DNA of 64,000 nucleotides, taken from Roseateles depolymerans (GTDB lineage: Bacteria > Pseudomonadota > Gammaproteobacteria > Burkholderiales > Burkholderiaceae_C). Of this stretch, positions 53,390-63,289 are shown piece after piece. The translations under genes were made by a program, and so were the position numbers. Numbering within the stretch: position 1 is the first letter of the stretch; each line of letters opens with the position of its first letter. The stretch spans positions 186,001-250,000 of the forward strand of contig QFOD01000002.1 of NCBI GenBank assembly GCA_003241055.1. The letters run 5' to 3'. The notes under the pieces are model-generated. The model did no database searches and was not told the DNA's origin. It was given only the letters and a program-made list of their open reading frames with translations.

Positions 53390-53935
53390 ATCACTTAGAA
53401 AGGAATGCCGAGATGAGCGCACCAGCAAACATCGAGCACTTCAACCGTGTTGTTCTAGTGACGCTCGACCAGCTGTACGACGCGTTTCCGGTGCCGACTG
53501 AGCTGAAGACGGCAGAGATAGCCGATGTGGCGACGCCAGGCACACTTCCGCCGGAGCCATCCTTCAACGACCTTGAGGCCACATTCGAGGCCATCCAATT
53601 TCTTTCCGCAGAGGGCTTTCTGAAGTACGCGGAACACTACCGTGACGGCACTGCGTTTCTTCATGCTCAACTCACGATGAAGGGCCTGACCGTTCTTGGT
53701 CAGGTTCCCAATTCGCTTGATAAGAAGCCAGCGCTTGCGTCCCAGATCAAGACAGCGCTTAAAGCGGGCGCCCTGAGCGCCACCACCGATGCCGCTAAGC
53801 AGTTGGTTGGGCAAATTTTCACTGCTGCGATCGCGGCTGGTCCGTCACTCGGCTCTTCAATCGCGGCGGCGGTGCGGCCGTGATGTTCAACCTTTCGCTG
53901 CAGCGGACGGCTTCGCCGCCCGCTGAGCGCCAACG
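53384..53935 (+). mobile_element. integron-type gene cassette
   Basis: 552 bases from the break in GTTGAAC to the break in GTTAATC. One gene fills it: start 29 bases from the left core and stop 1 base before the left box of the attC. The left core GTTGAAC and the attC left box GTTCAAC are exact reverse complements, as required when both come from the same circular cassette. Base composition is visibly lower in G+C than the flanks. Confidence 0.75.
53413..53883 (+). CDS. cassette-borne protein of unknown function
   Basis: 156 residues, not assigned to a family. No signal peptide. The middle (about 50-95) has the pattern of a small winged-helix-like domain: FEAIQFLSAEGFLKY, then a strand-like AFLHAQLTMKGLTVLG. 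The end (about 110-156) is Ala-rich and could be an amphipathic or membrane-inserting helix pair (LVGQIFTAAIAAGPSLGSSI). Codon use differs from the surroundings, with A- and T-ending codons common. AAAGGA precedes the ATG. Its promoter is not evident. The transferred origin is inferred from composition and cassette structure. Confidence 0.75.
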   Translation: MSAPANIEHFNRVVLVTLDQLYDAFPVPTELKTAEIADVATPGTLPPEPSFNDLEATFEAIQFLSAEGFLKYAEHYRDGTAFLHAQLTMKGLTVLGQVPNSLDKKPALASQIKTALKAGALSATTDAAKQLVGQIFTAAIAAGPSLGSSIAAAVRP

Positions 53936-53941
53936 TTAATC
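53885..53941 (+). other. attC recombination site
   Basis: 57 bases. Left box GTTCAAC (53885-53891), right box GTTAATC (53935-53941). Between them the two arms pair: CGCT-CAGCGG against CCGCTGAGCG with one extra G at 53900 on the left arm, then CGGC-TTC-GCCG at the tip. The boxes pair at 5 of 7 positions, and unpaired spacers sit between boxes and arms. These are all features of folded attC sites. The right box deviates from GTTRRRY at one position. Confidence 0.75.
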
Positions 53942-53945
53942 CGCA

Positions 53946-54265
53946 AAAGCAAAGAGCCGGTCTGACGACCGGCTCTTTGCTTTGGGTATCGGCTGTTGGC
54001 TGTTCCGGTCTTCCCCCTTGGAGCCGCCGAGAAGCGCAGCCCGACAAGGCGCGTGCGCAGCACGCCTCAAGAGCTGACTCGCGACGCCTGTTTGAACGGA
54101 GCGTAGCGCAGTGAGTTCGGCGCGGCCTTGTCGGGCGAGCATCGCAGGGAACCCACCCGCGCAGCGGGTGGGCGGCGGAGCAGGGGCCGCTCTTTGCCCA
54201 CTTTCTGGCGGGACAGAAAGTGGGTCGCCCGCCGGGGCGAACTCCCGGCATGGGCCTCACGCAAA
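53946..54265 (+). repeat. structured repeat, copy 2
   Basis: Same element as 52871-53175 in the opposite direction. Stems: 16-bp perfect hairpin (53946-53961 with 53968-53983), CCCACCCGC/GCGGGTGGG (54152-54172), CCCACTTTCTG/CAGAAAGTGGG (54197-54224) and GCCGGG/CCCGGC (54231-54249). The hairpin at its inner end has an AAAGC...GCTTT pattern that could also terminate the cassette transcript. It ends 61 bases from the ruvC stop. Confidence 0.9.
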
Positions 54266-54325
54266 AAGGCAGCGCAACGAGCGAAGCTGAACCCACATCG
54301 ACACGGGTGCAGCAAGACCCGCCCC

Positions 54326-54874
54326 TCAATACGTCCGTCCCCCCTTGAAGATCGCATGCTGCCGCCGCGTCAACTCCGTACTGCGGCTCATCGCATCAAA
54401 GCTGACACTGGCATGCGCATGCATGATCGCCAGGCCCAGCGCATCGGCCGCGTCCTTGCCCGGCACGCCCGGCAGGTTCAGCAGGCGCTGCACCATCAAC
54501 TGCACCTGCTCCTTCTTGGCCTGGCCGTGACCGGCGATGGCCTTCTTCATCTGCACCGCGGTGTATTCGCTGACGGCCAGATCGCACGACACCAGCGCCC
54601 CCAGCGCCGCGCCGCGGGCCTGGCCCAGCAGCAGCGTGGACTGCGGGTTCACGTTGACGAAGATGATCTCCACCGCCGCGCACTGCGGCTGGTAGCGGGC
54701 CACCACCTCGCGGATGCCGTCGTGCAGGATCTTGATGCGCGCCGGCAGGTCGCCCACCGCGACGCCGGTGGTCTTGATCGTGCCGCTGGCCACATAGGCG
54801 TGGCGCGGTCCGTCGGTGTCGATGACGCCGAAGCCCGTGGTCTGCAGGCCGGGGTCGATGCCAAGAATCCTCAT
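54326..54874 (-). CDS. ruvC: crossover junction endonuclease RuvC
   Basis: 182 residues (E. coli 173). It cuts Holliday junctions with RuvAB. Catalytic acids: Asp7 in LGIDPG, Glu in AAVEIIF (about 68) and the Asp pair in KDAADALG (about 140-143). The ATG at 54874 is the family start; an in-frame start at 54958 would add a non-conserved leader. ruvA and ruvB are not next to it, which is common in this group. Confidence 0.95.
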   Translation of the reverse strand: MRILGIDPGLQTTGFGVIDTDGPRHAYVASGTIKTTGVAVGDLPARIKILHDGIREVVARYQPQCAAVEIIFVNVNPQSTLLLGQARGAALGALVSCDLAVSEYTAVQMKKAIAGHGQAKKEQVQLMVQRLLNLPGVPGKDAADALGLAIMHAHASVSFDAMSRSTELTRRQHAIFKGGRTY

Positions 54875-54990
54875 CGCAAGGACATCCTGCGGGCCGAGCG
54901 CCGGGCCGCTCCCAAGCCGGCCCGCGTTAGGCGATGTGCTGGCCGGTCGATCCGGCAAGCATCTCCGTCCCCTCGGGGGCTGAGGCCGGA

Positions 54991-55017
54991 CACGTGGCGC
55001 CCGGTGGGCGGCACGTG
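54991..55017. repeat. hairpin between ruvC and the CdsA-like gene
   Basis: CACGTGGCGCCC (54991-55002) and GGGCGGCACGTG (55006-55017) pair over 12 positions with one mismatch around a GGT loop. The surrounding 240 bases between the two minus-strand genes hold no gene I can support. Confidence 0.4.
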
Positions 55018-55112
55018 CCTGCCGAAGGGCTGCGGCCCACGCCGCAGCGCGGTCTGCAAGACCGGCCGGGCTGGCCTGCGTTCAGCAAGGCCAGGATGGG
55101 CGAGGGGCTGCA

Positions 55113-56111
55113 TCACCGCGACCCCAGGGGCAATTGGAAGTACCAGCGCACCGAGTGGAAGAACACGGGCGCCGCAAAGCACAGCACCGCGATGCGATCC
55201 AGCAGGCCCACGGCGCCGGTGATGGAACTGCGGTTGCCCCAGGAGCGCATGCCGGCGTCTTTCTTCAGCGCGCGCATCACCAGGCCGCCAAAGCCGCCGG
55301 CGCCGGCAGCCAGCAGCGCCATCGCGAAGGCCTGGCCGGCCTTGAAGGGAGTGATCCAGTACAGCAGGCCGCCGGTGAGGCCGCCAGCCAGCGTGCCTAT
55401 CCACCAGGCCCGCATCGAGAAGCTGCGGCTGATGCGGCGCGCCACCGGGCGGCGGCGCATGGTGCGGCGCGCGATCTCCTGCGCGATCTGCGCGATGGAC
55501 ATCACCATCACCAGGAAGAACAGCAGGAAGGCGCCGCGCCCGGTGTAGCCGGGGAAGTCCAGCAGCAGCAGCGCCGGGGTGTGCGAGAGGCCGTAGACGC
55601 AGACCATCACGCCCCACTGGATCTTGGCGTTGCGCTCCAGGAAGCGCGTGGGATCGTCGGCCAGCGCGCTGACGATGGGCAGCACCAGGAAGCCGTAGAC
55701 CGGCAGGAACACGGTGAAGAGGTCGAAGAAGCGCGTGCCGCAGATCAGGTACTGCACCGGCAGCAGGCCGAAGAAGGCCACGATCAGCGTGCGGTGGTCG
55801 CTGCGCTGGGTGTGCAGCATGGTGATGAACTCGCGCAGCGCCAGGAAGGAGCACAGCGCGAACAGCGCGGTGGCGCCCAGCGGCCCGGAGATCCAGGCGG
55901 CCCAGAACATGCAGCCGCCTATCCAGGCGGCGCGCAGGTCGGGGCGCACCCGCTCCCAGCTCAGGCGCGAGGGGTGGCGCGGGTCTTCCAGCGGGCGGTC
56001 GCGCAGCGAGTTCAGGAACAGCGCCACCGTCAGCAGCAGCAAGAAGCCGAACAGCACGACGAAGAGCAGAGCCACCTGTTCGCTGGTGGTCAGCTGTTTG
56101 AGCCAGCCCAT
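55113..56111 (-). CDS. phosphatidate cytidylyltransferase-like membrane protein
   Basis: 332 residues with about eight membrane segments. The C-terminal signature (LKKDAGMRSWG, then GLLDRI, about residues 282-310) corresponds to the CdsA pattern KRxxxxKDxG and LDRxD. CdsA makes CDP-diacylglycerol from phosphatidic acid. It is closer to the YnbB-type paralogues than to the housekeeping CdsA. It begins one base after the acyltransferase stop, so the two are one transcript, and the pair fits a phospholipid-precursor pathway. Confidence 0.87.
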   Translation of the reverse strand: MGWLKQLTTSEQVALLFVVLFGFLLLLTVALFLNSLRDRPLEDPRHPSRLSWERVRPDLRAAWIGGCMFWAAWISGPLGATALFALCSFLALREFITMLHTQRSDHRTLIVAFFGLLPVQYLICGTRFFDLFTVFLPVYGFLVLPIVSALADDPTRFLERNAKIQWGVMVCVYGLSHTPALLLLDFPGYTGRGAFLLFFLVMVMSIAQIAQEIARRTMRRRPVARRISRSFSMRAWWIGTLAGGLTGGLLYWITPFKAGQAFAMALLAAGAGGFGGLVMRALKKDAGMRSWGNRSSITGAVGLLDRIAVLCFAAPVFFHSVRWYFQLPLGSR

Positions 56112-56112
56112 G

Positions 56113-56763
56113 TCAGGCCTGCTCCGGGGCGCGTTCCACCCAGGTGGGGTTGGGCCGCTGGGCCATCACGGCTGCGCGGGCGCGCGCGAGGAACTCGGCC
56201 TTGGGCTCGCCCTCGCGCAGCTGGATGGGCTCGCCGAAGGTGACGGTGCACAGGATGGGCACGGGCACGACCTCGCCCTTGGGCATCACGCGCTGCACGT
56301 TGTCTATCCAGGTCGGCACGATGGGCACGTCGGGGAACTGCTGGGCCAGGTGGTAGATGCCGCTCTTGAAGGGCTGGGGGTCGCCCTTGTTGGAGCGCGT
56401 GCCCTCGGGGAAGAACACCAGCGAGTCGCCGTGGCTCAGCGCCTCGACCAGCGGCTCCAGCGGGTCCTCGTCGGGGTTGGCGCGGGTGCGGCTGACGTAG
56501 ATGGCGTTGAAGACCTCGGTGGTCAGCCAGCGCTTCAGCGCCGAGGTGGTCCAGTAGTCGCGGGCGGCGATGGCGCGCGTCTGCGCGCGCAGCTCATGCG
56601 GAAAGGCCGCCCAGATCAGCACCAGGTCGAAGTGGCTCTGATGGTTGGCGATGTAGATGCGCTGCTCCGCCAGCGGCGGGCAGCCCTTCCAGTGGCCCTG
56701 CGCGCCGGTGATCAGGCGCGCGATGAAGGCAAGCAACTGGCCGGTGAATGCGGCAGGCGTCAT
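56113..56763 (-). CDS. 1-acyl-glycerol-3-phosphate acyltransferase family protein (PlsC-like)
   Basis: 216 residues. The acyltransferase motif NHQSHFD (His about 41, Asp about 46) and the second motif FFPEGTRSNKGD (about 117-128) are both present, with a single N-terminal hydrophobic stretch. It acylates lysophosphatidate or a related lysolipid. Paired with the CdsA-like gene downstream (one base gap). Confidence 0.9.
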   Translation of the reverse strand: MTPAAFTGQLLAFIARLITGAQGHWKGCPPLAEQRIYIANHQSHFDLVLIWAAFPHELRAQTRAIAARDYWTTSALKRWLTTEVFNAIYVSRTRANPDEDPLEPLVEALSHGDSLVFFPEGTRSNKGDPQPFKSGIYHLAQQFPDVPIVPTWIDNVQRVMPKGEVVPVPILCTVTFGEPIQLREGEPKAEFLARARAAVMAQRPNPTWVERAPEQA

Positions 56764-56819
56764 GGGCGCGGATTATCGCGGGCCGGGCATGGCGCCCGGC
56801 CGCGCGCGCCGCCCGCTGA

Positions 56820-57758
56820 TCACCAGTCGTCGGAACCGCCGCCACCACCGATGTCGCCACCGCTGCCGCCGTCGTCCCAGCTGCTGCCGTTGCCGAAGTC
56901 GATGTCGCGCGAGGTGAGCTCGCGCGCGGCCGGGTCGTCCGGGGTGTCGGCAAAGCTGCCGGGGATCAGGCCGCCGGCGCTGGAGCCGCCGTCGCGCGCG
57001 GCGCTGCGGTCGTCGCGCACGCCGCCCTCATGGCCTTCGTGCAGCAGCTTCTCGGCCAGCATGCCGGCCGCCACGCCCCCCGCCGCCGCCAGGCCCACGC
57101 CCATCAGGCCGGGGCCGCTGGGCGCCGGCGCCGCCGGGCCGTAGCCGTAGGCCCCGCCGACAGGCGCGGATGCATAGCCGCCGCCGTAGGCCGGCACCGG
57201 CGCCGCGGCAGGCGCGGGGTAGACCACGGTCTGCGCCTCGCCGGCACGGCGACGCATCCAGGCCGCGGCCACGAGGATGAACACCACCGCGCCGCCCAGC
57301 ACCACCCACACCGGCACGCCGCCGGAGGCCTGCTGAACGGGCGCGGCCGGCTGCACCTGGCGCTGCACCGGCGGGGCGACAGCGCCGCCACTGCCCAGGC
57401 TGGACTGGGCGGACGCGCTCTGCGCCCGGTGCTCGCGCTCCAGCAGCTGCTCGAAGGCCTCGAAGCGCGCGGGGTCGGTGAACTTGATGGCCGGGTCCAG
57501 CGAGCGGGCCTTGCGGGCCTGCTCCAGCGCCTCGGTGAACTGGCGCTGGTGGGCCAGGATCTCGGCCAGCACATAGTGGCCCTTGGCGCTGCCGGGCTTG
57601 GCCGCGATGACCTCGCGCATCATCTGCTCGGCCGCGGGGTAATCGCCGCGCCGGGTGGCGGCCTGGACCTCGTCCACGCTGGGCAGGGCCTGGGCCACGC
57701 TCATGAACAGCGCGGCCAGCACGGCCAGGCCGGGCATCAACAGTCGGGTCAACCTCAT
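56820..57758 (-). CDS. secreted or membrane TPR-type protein with Gly-rich tail
   Basis: 312 residues. Signal peptide (about 1-24, AQA), TPR-like helices (about 27-110: GDYPAAEQMMREVI, QFTEALEQARKARS), a Pro/Gln-rich linker, one membrane segment (about 148-166, VWVVLGGAVVFILVAAAW) and a cytoplasmic tail rich in Gly, Ser, Asp (GGSGGDIGGGGGSDDW). Family not recognised beyond the TPR part. A strong AGGAG precedes the ATG at 57758. It is separate from the GMC operon. Confidence 0.7.
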   Translation of the reverse strand: MRLTRLLMPGLAVLAALFMSVAQALPSVDEVQAATRRGDYPAAEQMMREVIAAKPGSAKGHYVLAEILAHQRQFTEALEQARKARSLDPAIKFTDPARFEAFEQLLEREHRAQSASAQSSLGSGGAVAPPVQRQVQPAAPVQQASGGVPVWVVLGGAVVFILVAAAWMRRRAGEAQTVVYPAPAAAPVPAYGGGYASAPVGGAYGYGPAAPAPSGPGLMGVGLAAAGGVAAGMLAEKLLHEGHEGGVRDDRSAARDGGSSAGGLIPGSFADTPDDPAARELTSRDIDFGNGSSWDDGGSGGDIGGGGGSDDW

Positions 57759-57930
57759 CGCAAAACTCCTCTCACCGTGCGCCGCAGACAACAGGCGGCG
57801 CGTTCCGAGTGTGCGCCTTTGATCTGACGCCTGCCCGTCCGGTTTCAAGACCTGACACCTTCGCGAAGCTTGCGGGCCGCCCAGCCTGGGTGAATGGCCC
57901 AGGCCGGCTCGGCCCCTGCCCAGGCCGGCC

Positions 57931-59541
57931 TCAGCCGAGCGGCAGTGCCTGCCCGCCCAGCCGGCCGATGAGGCCGGCACTGAGCCGCGCGGCCAGGCCA
58001 TAGACCGTCTGCTGCGGATTGGCCCCCAGGCTGGTCGGGAACAGCGAACCGTCGTGCACCGACAGGTTGGCCAGCTGCCAGTGCTGGCCGTCCGGGCGCA
58101 CCACACCGCGGCCGGCGTCGGCCGCCATCGTGCAGCCGCCCATCACATGCGCGCTGCCCACGGTGGCCAGGAAGGGCTTCATCGCCAGCCCGGCGATGCC
58201 GGTGCGCGCCTCGGCCAGCGTGCGCCAGGGCGCGGCCTGCTCGTGCACCGGACGCACGGCCTGGGCGCCAGCGGCGAACTGGATCTCGGCCATGCTGAGG
58301 TAGGCGCGGCGCACGCCGTCCAGCAGGTAGTCGTTGAGCGGGTAGTCCAGCACCGGGCTGCCGTCGTCGCGCAGCTGCACGCGCCCGCCGGGCGATTCGG
58401 CGTGGAAGCCGTCGCGCATCAGCGCGATGGTGAGCTGGCTGCGCGGCATCTCGCGGGCGCGTGTGGCGAGGTCGGCCCCGAGGCCGCCGCCGTTGGTCAG
58501 CGCAAAGCCGGGGTGCACCGGCGCTACCTCCAGCTTGTAGCCCACCGGGCCGTCCAGCGGACCCTGGTGCAGGAAGTGGTCCACATACACCGACAGCGGC
58601 GCCCCGGCCCAGCCGGCCACCTCGTGATCGAACAGGGCCGTGCCGCCCGCGGTGGGATGCAGGAAGGTGCGCCGCCCCAGCAGGGCGTGCGGGTCGGGTG
58701 CGCCGGAGCGCAGCAGCAGCGCGGGCGAATTGATGGCGCCGCCGGCCACCACGTAGTGCCGCGCGGTGATGGTGAGTGGCGCGCCGCTGGGCGTGCCGTC
58801 CAGCGCCACCGGCTCGGCCAGCAGGCCGCTCACCTGTCCGTCTTTCAACAGCAGCTGACGGGCGCGGGTCTGCACCAGCAGCGTGGCGCCCAGGTCCAGC
58901 GCCACCGGCAGCGTGCTGACCAGCATGGACTGCTTGGCGTTGGTGGGGCAGCCCAGGCCGCAGGAGCCGAGGTTCCAGCAGCCCTTGACGTTGCGCGCCA
59001 CCACGTGGGCGGCGATGCCCAGCTTCTCGGCCCCCCGCCGCAGCACGTCGTTGTTCTCGTTGGGCGAGGTGGCCCAGGGCGTGATGTTGAGCCGGCGCTC
59101 CACCTGCTCGAACCAGGGCGCCATGTCGGCCACGCCGAAGTCGCCCAGGCCGAAGCGTTCGCCCCAGTGGGCCAGCACCTCGGGCGGCGTGCGGAAGGCG
59201 CCGGCCCAGTTCACCGTGGTGGAGCCGCCCACGCTGCGGCCCTGCAGGATGTTGATGGCCTGGTCCCGGGTCTTGCGCCCGGCGGCCTCCTGGTAGAGCT
59301 GCGGGTAGGCATCGGCCTCGCGCTGGCGGAACTGCCGGCTGGAGCGCAGCGGGCCTTCCTCGACGATGACGATCTTCAGGCCGGCGCGGGCCAGCATCTC
59401 GGCCGTGATGCCGGCGCCGGCGCCGCTGCCGATGATGACGACGTCGCAGGCCAGCACGGCCGGCAGCGCCGCGTGCGGCCCACCGTACACCTTCCAGCCA
59501 CGGGCCAGGCCGTCGAGGATGGGGTCTTGCAGGCTGCTCAT
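57931..59541 (-). CDS. GMC-family FAD oxidoreductase
   Basis: 536 residues. FAD loop IIGSGAGAG (about 33-41), the GRSVGGSTTVNW stretch (about 95) and the C-terminal GGCTMAAD and SLFPTSLGANPQQTVYGL, the pattern of membrane-linked alcohol dehydrogenases of the AlkJ/choline-oxidase type. It oxidises primary alcohols to aldehydes. Its ATG overlaps the stop of the upstream gene (TGATG), so the three genes are translated together. Confidence 0.87.
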   Translation of the reverse strand: MSSLQDPILDGLARGWKVYGGPHAALPAVLACDVVIIGSGAGAGITAEMLARAGLKIVIVEEGPLRSSRQFRQREADAYPQLYQEAAGRKTRDQAINILQGRSVGGSTTVNWAGAFRTPPEVLAHWGERFGLGDFGVADMAPWFEQVERRLNITPWATSPNENNDVLRRGAEKLGIAAHVVARNVKGCWNLGSCGLGCPTNAKQSMLVSTLPVALDLGATLLVQTRARQLLLKDGQVSGLLAEPVALDGTPSGAPLTITARHYVVAGGAINSPALLLRSGAPDPHALLGRRTFLHPTAGGTALFDHEVAGWAGAPLSVYVDHFLHQGPLDGPVGYKLEVAPVHPGFALTNGGGLGADLATRAREMPRSQLTIALMRDGFHAESPGGRVQLRDDGSPVLDYPLNDYLLDGVRRAYLSMAEIQFAAGAQAVRPVHEQAAPWRTLAEARTGIAGLAMKPFLATVGSAHVMGGCTMAADAGRGVVRPDGQHWQLANLSVHDGSLFPTSLGANPQQTVYGLAARLSAGLIGRLGGQALPLG

Positions 59542-60047
59542 CAGATCTCCCGAGGGCCGGGGTAGCCGGCCAGGCGCCAGTTCTCGGGCGCGGTGAAGAA
59601 GGCGATCGCATGCAGGTCGCGCAGCGCGTGGTAGACCTGCTGACGCAGCCCGGTCGTGCTCAGGCGCTGCGCCTCCAGGCAGGCCAGCAGCTCGGCCGCG
59701 GCGGCCTCGGGCCAGTCGCTGCGCAGGCCCAGCAGCGCCCAGCGCCCCGGTGCGGTGGCCAGCAGGCCCAGCGCCTGCGACAGCTCGGCGCGCAAGGGCG
59801 CCGGCAGCGCCGCGACGGCCTCGTCCACGCGCTGCAACTGCGCCTGCAGGGCCTGCGCACGGGCGGGCTCCTCGCCCGGCAGCAGGCCGGCCAGCACCAC
59901 CTCGGCCACACGGCCCATCAGCAGGCGCGACGCGGGCGTCAGGCGCGCGCCGGCCAGGCCAGGGCGGAAGAGCGCCACTCCGGCACCGGCCACCCCCACC
60001 AGCACGGCGGCCCCCAGGCCCAGTTGAAGCAGTCGGCGGCGCTGCAT
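59541..60047 (-). CDS. gluconate 2-dehydrogenase subunit 3-like protein, Tat-type leader
   Basis: 168 residues. N-terminus MQRRRLLQLGLG followed by a hydrophobic stretch, a twin-arginine-type leader. The rest is helical and resembles the small subunit-3 proteins paired with GMC dehydrogenases, which act as a chaperone or cofactor partner. It overlaps both neighbours by single bases (TGATG at each end). Its role here is inferred from that coupling. Confidence 0.75.
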   Translation of the reverse strand: MQRRRLLQLGLGAAVLVGVAGAGVALFRPGLAGARLTPASRLLMGRVAEVVLAGLLPGEEPARAQALQAQLQRVDEAVAALPAPLRAELSQALGLLATAPGRWALLGLRSDWPEAAAAELLACLEAQRLSTTGLRQQVYHALRDLHAIAFFTAPENWRLAGYPGPREI

Positions 60048-61456
60048 CACGACACCCGGCGCAGCAGGCCCAGCAGCTGCTCGAAGCGCGCACCGTAGGG
60101 CGGCGCGAACAGGCGCGTGCCGGCCCAGCGCGACTGGACGAACACCGGCTTCTCCTTGCTGAAGGTGCGGAATCCCCACTCGCCGTGGTACGAACCCATG
60201 CCGCTGGCGCCCACGCCGCCAAAGGGCTGCTCCTCCTGGCCCAGATGCCAGATGCAGTCGTTGATCGTGACGCCGCCGGCATGGGTCTGCGCCAGCACCC
60301 GCTCGCGCGCGGCCGCGTCCTCGCCGAACCAGTACAGCGCCAGCGGCCGCTCATGGCGCTGGATGTAGGCGATGGCCTCCTCCTCCCGGTCGTAGGGCAC
60401 CAGGGGCAGCAGCGGGCCGAAGATCTCCTCCTGCATGATCTGCATGGCGTCGTCCACGTCCAGCACCAGCGTGGGGGCAAGCTTGCGCCCGGTGCCGGCA
60501 TCGGCATGGCTGGGCAGCAGGCGGGCGCCGCGCGCCCGGGCGTCGTCCAGCAGGCCCTGCAGCCGGGCGAAGTGGCGCGGCGACACGATGGCGGTGTAGT
60601 CGGGGTTGTCGGCCAGCGTGGGGTAGTGGTGGCGCACGGCGGCCAGCAGCGCCTCGGCCAGCGGCTGCACCAGCTCGCGCGGCACCAGCAGGTAGTCGGG
60701 CGCCACGCAGGTCTGGCCGGCGTTCAGCAGCTTGCCCACGGCCAGGCGCTGGGCGCTGCGGGCAAGGTCGGCGCTGCGGTCGATCAGCGCGGGCGACTTG
60801 CCGCCCAGCTCCAGCGTCACGGGGGTCAGGTTTTGTGCGGCGGCCTGGGCCACCGCCCGGCCGACCGCGGTGGAGCCGGTGAAGAAGAGGTGGTCGAACG
60901 GCAGGCTGGTGAAGGCCCGGCCCACGTCGGCGTCGCCGGTGACCACGGCCATCTCGTCGGGCTCGAAATACTGCGCCACCAGGCGTTCCATCAGCGCGGC
61001 GGTCTCGGGCACCAGCTCCGAGGGCTTGATCAGCACGCGGTTGCCGGCGGCCAGCGCCGCCACGGCCGGCGACATCGCCAGGTTGTAAGGGTAGTTCCAG
61101 GGCGCCACGACCCCGACGACGCCCAGCGGCTGGCGCAGCAGCCGGTTGGACGCCGGCAGGAAATGCAGGGCGGTGGGCACGCGACGCGGCCTCATCCAGC
61201 GCCGCAGGTGGCGCAGCGCATGACGGGCGGCGGCGGCCACGGTGAACACGTCGGCCAGCAGGGTCTCGTGCCGGGAGCGATGGCCGAAATCGTGCGACGC
61301 GGCCGCGGCGATCTCCTCCGCATGGGCCTCGGTCATGCGCAGCAGCCTCTGCAGGCGGTCCCGGCGCGTGGCCAGGTCAGGCATGGGCTGGGCCTGGTAG
61401 GCCGCGCGTTGCCGGGCCAGCAGCAGGCCCAGTCGCTCCGTGGCGTATGGGTCCAT
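60047..61456 (-). CDS. aldehyde dehydrogenase (coniferyl aldehyde dehydrogenase type)
   Basis: 469 residues. NAD fold motif FTGSTAVG, general base ELGGKSP (Glu about 217) and nucleophile GQTCVAPDY (Cys about 251). The RRVPTALHFLPASN segment and the ending resemble coniferyl aldehyde dehydrogenase. With the downstream GMC enzyme it would take an alcohol to the acid. It is first in the three-gene operon. Coniferyl or fatty aldehydes are both plausible substrates. Confidence 0.9.
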   Translation of the reverse strand: MDPYATERLGLLLARQRAAYQAQPMPDLATRRDRLQRLLRMTEAHAEEIAAAASHDFGHRSRHETLLADVFTVAAAARHALRHLRRWMRPRRVPTALHFLPASNRLLRQPLGVVGVVAPWNYPYNLAMSPAVAALAAGNRVLIKPSELVPETAALMERLVAQYFEPDEMAVVTGDADVGRAFTSLPFDHLFFTGSTAVGRAVAQAAAQNLTPVTLELGGKSPALIDRSADLARSAQRLAVGKLLNAGQTCVAPDYLLVPRELVQPLAEALLAAVRHHYPTLADNPDYTAIVSPRHFARLQGLLDDARARGARLLPSHADAGTGRKLAPTLVLDVDDAMQIMQEEIFGPLLPLVPYDREEEAIAYIQRHERPLALYWFGEDAAARERVLAQTHAGGVTINDCIWHLGQEEQPFGGVGASGMGSYHGEWGFRTFSKEKPVFVQSRWAGTRLFAPPYGARFEQLLGLLRRVS

Positions 61457-61572
61457 CTCGTCGTCTCCTCGTTGAGGCGGCGAGGCTACCCAGTTACGAC
61501 GCGGCGGCCAAGGGCTGACGCGCCGACTAGAGGGCCTGATCTAGAGCGGCGTCGCGCAGGCGACAGGGCGAT

Positions 61573-61664
61573 GGCCTGTTCTCGGTCCCAGTCATGCCCT
61601 GCCCCCTGCATGGGGCCGGGCCTTCGGACGGCGTCGAACAGGCCGCAGGGCCTGTTCTCGGTCC
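61573..61664. repeat. 16-bp direct repeat
   Basis: GGCCTGTTCTCGGTCC occurs at 61573-61588 and again at 61649-61664. The second copy's first 9 bases pair with GAACAGGCC (61636-61644) around a GCAG loop, 11 bases after the purH stop on the minus strand. It may end the purH transcript, though there is no U-run. Confidence 0.4.
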
Positions 61665-61668
61665 GTCC

Positions 61669-63273
<1,605 letters not shown>

Positions 63274-63289
63274 GGTCGTGCTCAAGTGC

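Noticed and set aside
52871..54265. Insertion sequence with terminal inverted repeats
   Set aside because: The inverted copies are not simple ends of a transposon: no transposase lies between them, and each is itself a multi-hairpin element also containing its own terminal hairpin.
54934..55548. 204-codon plus-strand frame
   Set aside because: Largely antisense to the CdsA-like gene, with a non-protein-like Arg/Ser/Pro-rich product.
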